64,000 nt of DNA from contig NZ_FNHV01000013.1 in assembly GCF_900103585.1 (NCBI RefSeq), forward strand, positions 1-64,000, written 5' to 3'. Under the pieces are notes generated by a model. It made no database searches and was not told the origin of the DNA. It saw only the letters and a list, made by a program, of their open reading frames with translations. The stretch comes from Streptomyces sp. cf386 (GTDB lineage: Bacteria > Actinomycetota > Actinomycetes > Streptomycetales > Streptomycetaceae). Each line of letters begins with the position of its first letter. Positions within the stretch are counted from its first letter, which is position 1. The translations under genes were made by a program, and so were the position numbers. Below, piece after piece: positions 58,685 to 64,000 of the stretch.

Positions 58685-59583
58685 CAACCACAGACATGCC
58701 ACGCAAGGTCGACGCCGAGCCCGGACGGGCTGTTCCCAAGAAGAGGCGCAGCAGCGCGGCCAGTGGTGGGTTTCGGCGCGCGGTGCCCGCGACGACACTC
58801 CTGTGGGTCCTGGCGGCCCTCTACGGGGTGCCGGTGCTGTGGTTCGTCCTCAGCTCCTTCAAACCGGCGGGAGACCTGTTCTCCCTTCCGTTGACGCTGT
58901 TCCCGCACAACCCCACCGTGTCGGGTTACGAGGCGGCGTGGGACAGCGCCAACTTCTCCCAGTACTTCATCAACACGACCATCGTGTGTGTGATCGCGAC
59001 GATCCTCACGGTGGGAGTCAGCTGCTGCACGGGGTACGCGCTGGCCAAGTACGACAACAAGTGGCTCAAGGTCTTCTTCGTCGGCATTCTGGCCACCACG
59101 ATGCTGCCGTCCGAGGTCATGCTCGCCCCGCAGTTCCTGGTGGTCCGCGACCTCGGCCTCTACAACTCGCTCGCCGGCATCATCCTCCCGGCCGTGCTCA
59201 CCGCGACCGGATGCTTCATGTTCCGCCAGTTCTTCCTGACGGTCCCCGACGAGCTCATCGAGGCCGCCCGCATCGACGGCGCGCGTGAGCTGTCGATCTT
59301 CCTGCGGATCATGGTGCCGATCTCCCGGCCCATCATGCTGACGCTCGCCATCCTGTCGTTCCAGTGGCGGTGGAACGACTACATCTGGCCGCTGCTGATG
59401 CTCAACGACCCCGAGAAGTTCACCGTGCAGATCGGCATCCAGAGCCTCGTCGGGGCGCAGAACATCAACTGGTCGGTGCTGCTCGGGGGATCGGTCATCT
59501 CCATGGTTCCACTGATCGTCGTCTTCCTGGTGTTCCAGCGTTACGTCATGAACGCCGACATCAATGCCGGACTGAAGGACTGA
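58681..59583 (+). CDS. Carbohydrate ABC transporter permease (MalG type)
   Basis: A 300-residue permease, partner of the preceding one. The N-terminus is polar and basic (PKKRRSSAASGGFRRAVP). Six helices follow, and the coupling motif is IEAARIDGARELSIFLRIMV with WRWNDYIWPLLML near the end. The operon has no ATPase gene, so a shared MsiK-type ATPase is presumed. AAGGACTGACC at its end serves the next gene's TTG start. Confidence 0.92.
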   Translation: MTTTDMPRKVDAEPGRAVPKKRRSSAASGGFRRAVPATTLLWVLAALYGVPVLWFVLSSFKPAGDLFSLPLTLFPHNPTVSGYEAAWDSANFSQYFINTTIVCVIATILTVGVSCCTGYALAKYDNKWLKVFFVGILATTMLPSEVMLAPQFLVVRDLGLYNSLAGIILPAVLTATGCFMFRQFFLTVPDELIEAARIDGARELSIFLRIMVPISRPIMLTLAILSFQWRWNDYIWPLLMLNDPEKFTVQIGIQSLVGAQNINWSVLLGGSVISMVPLIVVFLVFQRYVMNADINAGLKD

Positions 59584-59585
59584 CC

Positions 59586-61295
59586 TTGCCCCACCCGCTC
59601 GACCACGAGTTCGTCCGCTCGGCGGCGCGCGCCGCCGACCTGACGGCCGCCCCCCTGGCGGCCGACCCGGACGTGGAACCCGCCGGCGTGCCGCACCGTG
59701 GTCTGGCGCGGCGGGTGAAAACCCTGACAGCCGCATACCGTTCCCCGGACTCGGCACTGCACGGCAGCGGACAGGCGGTCGCCGCCGCGATGACCCACCT
59801 CCGCGCCCTGCGGGCCGTGCAGACGCCCTCCGGTCTCTTCGCGGGCGGAGACAACGTCCAGTCACCGCCCGACTCCGCGTTCACCGTCAACGACGTGTGC
59901 GACGCGTACGTCCTCGCCGCCGACGCGGGACCGGAACTGGGCGAGGTGACGGCCGTGCTCGCCGAGATCGCCGGCGCCGCCACCGCCAGTCTCCTGACCG
60001 GCGGGGTGCACACCCCGAACCACCGCTGGGAGCTGAGCGCGGCGCTCGCCCGTCTGCACCGGTCGTTCCCCGACGACCGGCTGCTCGACCGCGTCGAGGA
60101 GTGGCTCGCCGAGGGCGTCGACATCGACACGGAGGGCCTGTACTCGGAACGCAGTGCCGTCTACGCGTCCCTCGTGACCAACCCGTCGCTGCTGTTGCTG
60201 GCCGAGGTGCTCGGGCGTACCGACCTGCTGGACGCCGTCGAACGCAACCTCGCCACGACACTGGACCTGATCAGGCCGGACGGCACGGTGGAGACCCTCC
60301 ACTCGCGCCGCCAGGACCAGAAGCTTTCGTTCCCGCTGTGGCCCTACCTGCCGCACTACCGGCTGCTCGCGATCCGCACCGGCCGGGGCGACTTCGCCCG
60401 CGCGGCCCGCCTGGCGGCCGCCGACGGCATCGACGACCCCGACCTGCTCGCCCAGACCCTCCTCACCCCGGATCTGTGCCGCGCCCTGCCGGCCCCGGAC
60501 GCGGAGAAGCTCCCGCGCGACCGGTACCTCCCCACCGCACGCCTCGCCGCACACGTCTCGGCCACCGCGCACACCGTGGTGTACGGCGGCTCCGACGTGC
60601 CCGAGCACCGGCGCATCCGCTCGGGCCTCGCCTGCAACCCCACCTTCCTGCGCCTGTTCGCCGGTGCCGCCGTCCTCGACGCGGTCCGCCTCTCGCGGGT
60701 GTTCTTCGACCTGGGCCCGTTCCGTGCCGCCGGCATGGAACAGCTCGCCGACAACCGGTACCGGCTCACCCAAACCCTCACAACCGCCTACTACCAGCCG
60801 CTCCCGAAGGACCGGAGGCGCGACGACGGCGCCTACCGCCTGGTGGACGAGGGCCGCTTCTCCGCGGCGATGGCCTTCCCCGACCGCCCTCAGGACGAGG
60901 TCTCCCACACGACCCGGGTCGAGGTCGACCTGCGGGAGGACGGGGCCGACCTGCGGATCGACATCAGCGGCCCGTCGGTGCCCTGGGCCCTCGAACTGAC
61001 CTTCCGGCCGGGCGGCGAGCCGCAGGGCGCCGTACCGCTCGGCGACGGACGCTGGTGCCTGACGACCGAGCCGATGACCTACCGCGCCGGCGACGACGAG
61101 ATCCGCGTCGAGGCCGGCGTCGAGACGGGCGAACCGCTCGCCGGACCGGACCGGAGCGACGTACTGCGCTACGACCCGGGGCAGGACCACACCGTGGCCG
61201 GCGGCACCGACGCGACGACCGGGAACCGCGTCTACCTCGGTGGGCACGGACCGCAGACACTGACCCTCACACTGCGCGCCACATCTCAGGCATGA
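59586..61295 (+). CDS. Heparinase-like alpha/alpha-toroid enzyme candidate (unrecognised family)
   Basis: A 569-residue soluble protein without signal peptide. Residues about 60-420 are helical with paired helices as in alpha/alpha-toroids. TPNHRWELSAALARLH and GLYSERSAVYASLVTNPSLL echo the asparagine-histidine and Glu-Tyr blocks of heparinase II/III-type lyases. The last 150 residues are beta-rich (RVEVDLREDGADLRIDISG), fitting a C-terminal sandwich. It follows the sugar permeases by 2 bases, so it probably acts on the imported oligosaccharide in the cytoplasm. TTG at 59586 with AAGGA 6 bases upstream is the chosen start. I do not recognise the exact family. Confidence 0.7.
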   Translation: MPHPLDHEFVRSAARAADLTAAPLAADPDVEPAGVPHRGLARRVKTLTAAYRSPDSALHGSGQAVAAAMTHLRALRAVQTPSGLFAGGDNVQSPPDSAFTVNDVCDAYVLAADAGPELGEVTAVLAEIAGAATASLLTGGVHTPNHRWELSAALARLHRSFPDDRLLDRVEEWLAEGVDIDTEGLYSERSAVYASLVTNPSLLLLAEVLGRTDLLDAVERNLATTLDLIRPDGTVETLHSRRQDQKLSFPLWPYLPHYRLLAIRTGRGDFARAARLAAADGIDDPDLLAQTLLTPDLCRALPAPDAEKLPRDRYLPTARLAAHVSATAHTVVYGGSDVPEHRRIRSGLACNPTFLRLFAGAAVLDAVRLSRVFFDLGPFRAAGMEQLADNRYRLTQTLTTAYYQPLPKDRRRDDGAYRLVDEGRFSAAMAFPDRPQDEVSHTTRVEVDLREDGADLRIDISGPSVPWALELTFRPGGEPQGAVPLGDGRWCLTTEPMTYRAGDDEIRVEAGVETGEPLAGPDRSDVLRYDPGQDHTVAGGTDATTGNRVYLGGHGPQTLTLTLRATSQA

Positions 61296-61309
61296 AGGGC
61301 TGATCTCCC

Positions 61310-63145
61310 TTGCACCTCCCACGCCAGCTCGGGCCGCTGCACGACCTGCCGGACACTCCGGAGGCGTACGACGCCGTGCTCGCCGACGTCACCGAGCAGG
61401 CCCTCGCGCGCCTCACGCCCGAGGGCAACCTAGAACACCCCGACTGCGTCGACGACATCGGCGACACCTCGCTCGGCATCACCTCCCTGCTCGCGCTCAA
61501 CTGGCAGCGCGGCAAGGACCCGAGGCTGCCGGAGGCGGTGAACCGCAGCCTCGCCTTCCATCTGCGGGAGCGGGTCTACACCGAGGACAACCCCGGCTAC
61601 CCGAACCTGAGGGTGCGCAACTCCGGCCTTCCGTACGCCCGTTACACCCTGGCGGCGGGCGCCCACCCCATTGGCGACTGGCCGAGCACGGTGTGGGCGC
61701 TGCTCCAGGCGGTCAACGTGCTGGACCTGGCTGACGGCCTCGTCGAGGACGGGGCGCGGGACCGGCTCCTCGACGTGGCACGCGGATACTGGCGCTGGCT
61801 GACCGAGGCGACCTTCTTCAATCCGCAGGAGGCGGGCAATCAGGCGATCGGCTGTGTGGTCGGCGGTCTGATGCTGGCGAACCATCTGCCCGCAGCCGAG
61901 CGGGAGTCGGTCCGCGAGCGGGCGCTGGAACTGTACGTCGACGAGATCCGCGCCCACCGGGTCCGTGACCGCGGCGCCCTGCTGCCCCCCGAGCACGGCG
62001 GCGCCTACGACAACAACTACGGCCCGATCTCCCTCTCCTTCCTCGCCCAGGCCCACCGGGTCAGCGGCGCGGAGATCTTCGCCGAGGACGGCGAGGCGCT
62101 CGCCCGCTACATCGACGCCCGGCTGACGAACGGCGGCTTCGACAACGGCGGCCCCCGCTACAGCGAGCAGCACTCCGCCTTCGAGTCCGTCCTGGGCCTG
62201 CGCTACTTCGGCGCCCGGATCGGCTCCGACCTGGGCCGCTACCGGGGCGACAGCCGCTGGGCCCGGCATGCGGTGAAGGTGGACGGCGAGGTCGACGGGC
62301 ACTTCGCGTGGATGCTGGTCTGGCAGATCCAGGACACGACGCGCTGGCACCGCGAGCCGTCCACGGCCGCCGCCCGGCACCAACTGCGCTCCGGCACCGT
62401 CTCGGTGGCCTTCGACGGCCACCTGACCCCGGCGGTCATCGAGGCGGGCGGCACGTACTACCTGCCCGCCGCCGTCAACCGCCAGCACGGCCACGGCCCG
62501 GTCGTCGACGGCTTCCTGTTCTGCCGTCCCATGGGCGAGGTCCGGGTCCGGGACGTCCGCGCCGAGGGCCTGACCGCCAAGCTGGTCACCAAGCCGGTCG
62601 TCGGCCGCGACCACGTCCTGCGCCATGTGCGGTCCCTGTACGTCACCGACGGCACCCACCTCTGGACGACCGTCGCGGTGGAACGGCTCCCCGGAACGCC
62701 GTACCTGCTCGCGGGCCTGCCGTACGCCACCGACGACGGCGACCGGGTGCGCAGGACCGCTGAGGGCCAGGTCACGTCGGCGGGCGCGCTCCGCCTCACC
62801 CACCCGGAGTCGGACGGCGTGGACTACTTCGACGCCCGCGCCGAACGGACCCAGGAAGAGGCGGCCTTCGCCCTGGCTGCCGACCCCCGCGGCTACGGCA
62901 ACCCTGACGAGGGCTGGCGGCACCTGGTCAGCTCGACGGCCCTGGAGGCCGGACCGGCCCCCGGCGCTCCGGAGGACCTGCACATCTTCGCCGTACGGTA
63001 CGGACCGACGGGCCCGTTCGCGCCCACCTTCACCTACGACGACGGTTCAGGGCTGACGGTTCACACGGAAGCGTTCACCGCCGTGATCGGCGAGGCGGCG
63101 GGCGACGCGCACGGGGAGCCGGAGCTGACCCTGCGGGCTGAGTAG
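61310..63145 (+). CDS. Second alpha/alpha-toroid enzyme candidate (unrecognised family)
   Basis: A 611-residue cytoplasmic protein, 14 bases after the previous gene, starting with TTG. The N-terminal helical part (1-320) has WRWLTEATFFNPQEAGNQAI, PPEHGGAYDNNYGPISLSFL and GGPRYSEQHSAFESVLGLRY, a pattern of Asn, His, Tyr and Glu typical of toroid lyases and hydrolases. The C-terminal part (from about 350) is beta-rich (SVAFDGHLTPAVIEAGGTYY), as in heparinase-type folds. It shares architecture with its neighbour but little obvious sequence. The two may act in turn on the same glycan. The family is not recognised. Confidence 0.7.
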   Translation: MHLPRQLGPLHDLPDTPEAYDAVLADVTEQALARLTPEGNLEHPDCVDDIGDTSLGITSLLALNWQRGKDPRLPEAVNRSLAFHLRERVYTEDNPGYPNLRVRNSGLPYARYTLAAGAHPIGDWPSTVWALLQAVNVLDLADGLVEDGARDRLLDVARGYWRWLTEATFFNPQEAGNQAIGCVVGGLMLANHLPAAERESVRERALELYVDEIRAHRVRDRGALLPPEHGGAYDNNYGPISLSFLAQAHRVSGAEIFAEDGEALARYIDARLTNGGFDNGGPRYSEQHSAFESVLGLRYFGARIGSDLGRYRGDSRWARHAVKVDGEVDGHFAWMLVWQIQDTTRWHREPSTAAARHQLRSGTVSVAFDGHLTPAVIEAGGTYYLPAAVNRQHGHGPVVDGFLFCRPMGEVRVRDVRAEGLTAKLVTKPVVGRDHVLRHVRSLYVTDGTHLWTTVAVERLPGTPYLLAGLPYATDDGDRVRRTAEGQVTSAGALRLTHPESDGVDYFDARAERTQEEAAFALAADPRGYGNPDEGWRHLVSSTALEAGPAPGAPEDLHIFAVRYGPTGPFAPTFTYDDGSGLTVHTEAFTAVIGEAAGDAHGEPELTLRAE

Positions 63146-63172
63146 GCCGCCGGGTTCCGCCGATCGTCGCGC

Positions 63173-63778
63173 TCACCACGGCAGGCCGAGCAGCCCCCAC
63201 CCCCGCTGCTCGGCCTCGCCCACCACGGTCGCCCACTCGCGGAGCAGTACGGCGAACGCGTCGAAGTCCTCGATCCACCCGCCGGGACGCGCGGCGTGGA
63301 CGGCGTACGCCTCACGCAGGCCCTCCAGCAGAGGTTCGGCGGTGGCCCACAGCGCGGCCAGCTCCGCCACAGCCTGCGGCGGGCACGCGACGAGCAGGCC
63401 CGGCCGCCAGGGGTCGGGATCGCCGTGGAGGAGGCCGTCCAGTGGCGGTGGCACGGAATCGTCGTGCCAGAACAGGCCCCGCAGGAACCCGTCGAGGCTC
63501 TCCCGGAGCTCGGGATCGGCGAAGTCCCGTACGTCCTCCCAGGCCTCCCCGGCCCAGAAGTGCGGCTTGTACGAGCCGCTGGTGCAGTGGAAGTCGTACC
63601 GACCGCACCAGGGCGGATCCGGCACCGTCGGCCATACCCATCCCGCATCCGGCGCCGCGTCCCAGTCGAGGTCGACGTCGGGAAACGCGGCGTCCTCCAG
63701 CAGGGGAAGCCGCTCACGCACCGGCGTCGCCTTCAGCCGCTCCCAGTCCACGGCCAGAACCGTGATGTCCAGCCCCAT
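63173..63778 (-). CDS. Conserved hypothetical protein
   Basis: A 201-residue soluble, acidic and Trp-rich protein beginning GLDITVLAVDWERLKATPVR. WCGRYDFHCTSGSYKPHFWA and WIEDFDAFAVLLREWATVVG are its most distinctive parts. I do not recognise a function or catalytic motif. It resembles small Streptomyces proteins of unknown role that may be immunity or DUF1877-like in style, without evidence here. It is convergent with the toroid gene and lies before the nucleoside-kinase-like gene. Confidence 0.6.
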   Translation of the reverse strand: MGLDITVLAVDWERLKATPVRERLPLLEDAAFPDVDLDWDAAPDAGWVWPTVPDPPWCGRYDFHCTSGSYKPHFWAGEAWEDVRDFADPELRESLDGFLRGLFWHDDSVPPPLDGLLHGDPDPWRPGLLVACPPQAVAELAALWATAEPLLEGLREAYAVHAARPGGWIEDFDAFAVLLREWATVVGEAEQRGWGLLGLPW

Positions 63779-63782
63779 GCGG

Positions 63783-64000
63783 TCAGGCCCTCGCGCGGGC
63801 CGCCGGCGACTCCCGCCGGACGGGCAGCGCCGTGCCCGGCACCACCAGGTCGGCCCTGTCGCGGGTCTCGGCGATCAGCTCGGCGTTGCGCTGGTCCGAG
63901 CCCAGCACCCAGGCCACCGCCTGTTCGTGCGGCTTGCCGAACTCCTCGTGGCGGGCGATCAGTCGCCGGATGCGCTCGGGTTCGTCGAGCTCGCAGAACC
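63783..64000 (-). CDS. Nucleoside/uridine kinase-like protein, C-terminal end
   Basis: The last 72 codons of a gene that continues beyond the window. FCELDEPERIRRLIARHEEF and PHEQAVAWVLGSDQRNAELI match the lid and C-terminal helices of P-loop nucleoside/uridine kinase-type proteins of actinomycetes. The P-loop itself is outside. The tail RRESPAARARA is likely unstructured. Confidence 0.72.
   Translation of the reverse strand, partial: FCELDEPERIRRLIARHEEFGKPHEQAVAWVLGSDQRNAELIAETRDRADLVVPGTALPVRRESPAARARA

Noticed and set aside
1..64000. tRNA, rRNA, CRISPR array, IS or phage attachment site
   Set aside because: No tRNA-like fold, long direct repeat array, transposase frame or integrase gene was recognised on either strand.

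Overview
The window is high-GC DNA with dense, strand-switching genes, many GTG starts, 4-base start/stop overlaps, mycothiol metabolism, Tat and lipoprotein exports, FhuF- and DmdR-type iron control and twin ROK/CUT1 sugar loci. Together these point to a Streptomyces chromosome, probably an accessory-rich arm. No tRNA, rRNA, insertion sequence or CRISPR array was seen.

Left part (1-5060): the 5' end of a cytochrome c oxidase subunit I gene, an ECF sigma factor overlapping its putative regulator, a decayed folD copy, an alanyl-tRNA-synthetase-like gene preceded by an alanine-rich mini-ORF and hairpin, a SnoaL-like gene and a small secreted protein. Next (5090-17383) is a complete siderophore locus. 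On the minus strand it reads permease, permease, ATPase, binding protein, ATP-grasp ligase, NIS synthetase, MFS exporter, NIS synthetase, PLP decarboxylase, with a divergent FhuF-like reductase and two iron boxes between. The five biosynthetic genes have the same order as the vibrioferrin genes pvsABCDE.

From 17409 to 21888 lies an ABC exporter behind a translationally coupled isopentenyltransferase, cytokinin-oxidase-like and LOG-like trio. This matches the last three genes of the fas cytokinin operon, and a truncated transketolase-like gene diverges from it. From 22732 to 26207 is a sulfide/persulfide detoxification locus: rhodanese, CsoR/CstR-type repressor, TauE permease and a metallo-beta-lactamase fused to three rhodanese domains, with three matching GC-rich palindromic operators. 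S-(hydroxymethyl)mycothiol dehydrogenase and its metallo-hydrolase partner follow.

From 28219 to 37302 are two SDR enzymes, an L,D-transpeptidase, and a sugar operon (oxidoreductase, binding protein, two permeases) divergent from a ROK regulator. From 37415 to 48488 are assorted genes: a membrane-anchored trypsin-like protease, DUF3800-like protein, MalY-type lyase, F420/flavin oxidoreductase, large secreted hydrolase, a TetR gene with matching operators on both sides, an ATP-grasp protein and a CBM2 membrane protein.

From 48854 to 63145 lies a second sugar-related region: RpiR regulator, PMT-type glycosyltransferase, Tat-exported PAP2/haloperoxidase, BadF-type sugar kinase, ROK regulator, CUT1 transporter without its own ATPase, and two large proteins that look like heparinase-type alpha/alpha-toroid enzymes. 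The parts fit import and breakdown of an acidic oligosaccharide, but the substrate is unknown. The window ends with a conserved hypothetical gene and the 3' end of a nucleoside-kinase-like gene. All assignments come from reading protein and DNA sequence by eye. No database search was run.
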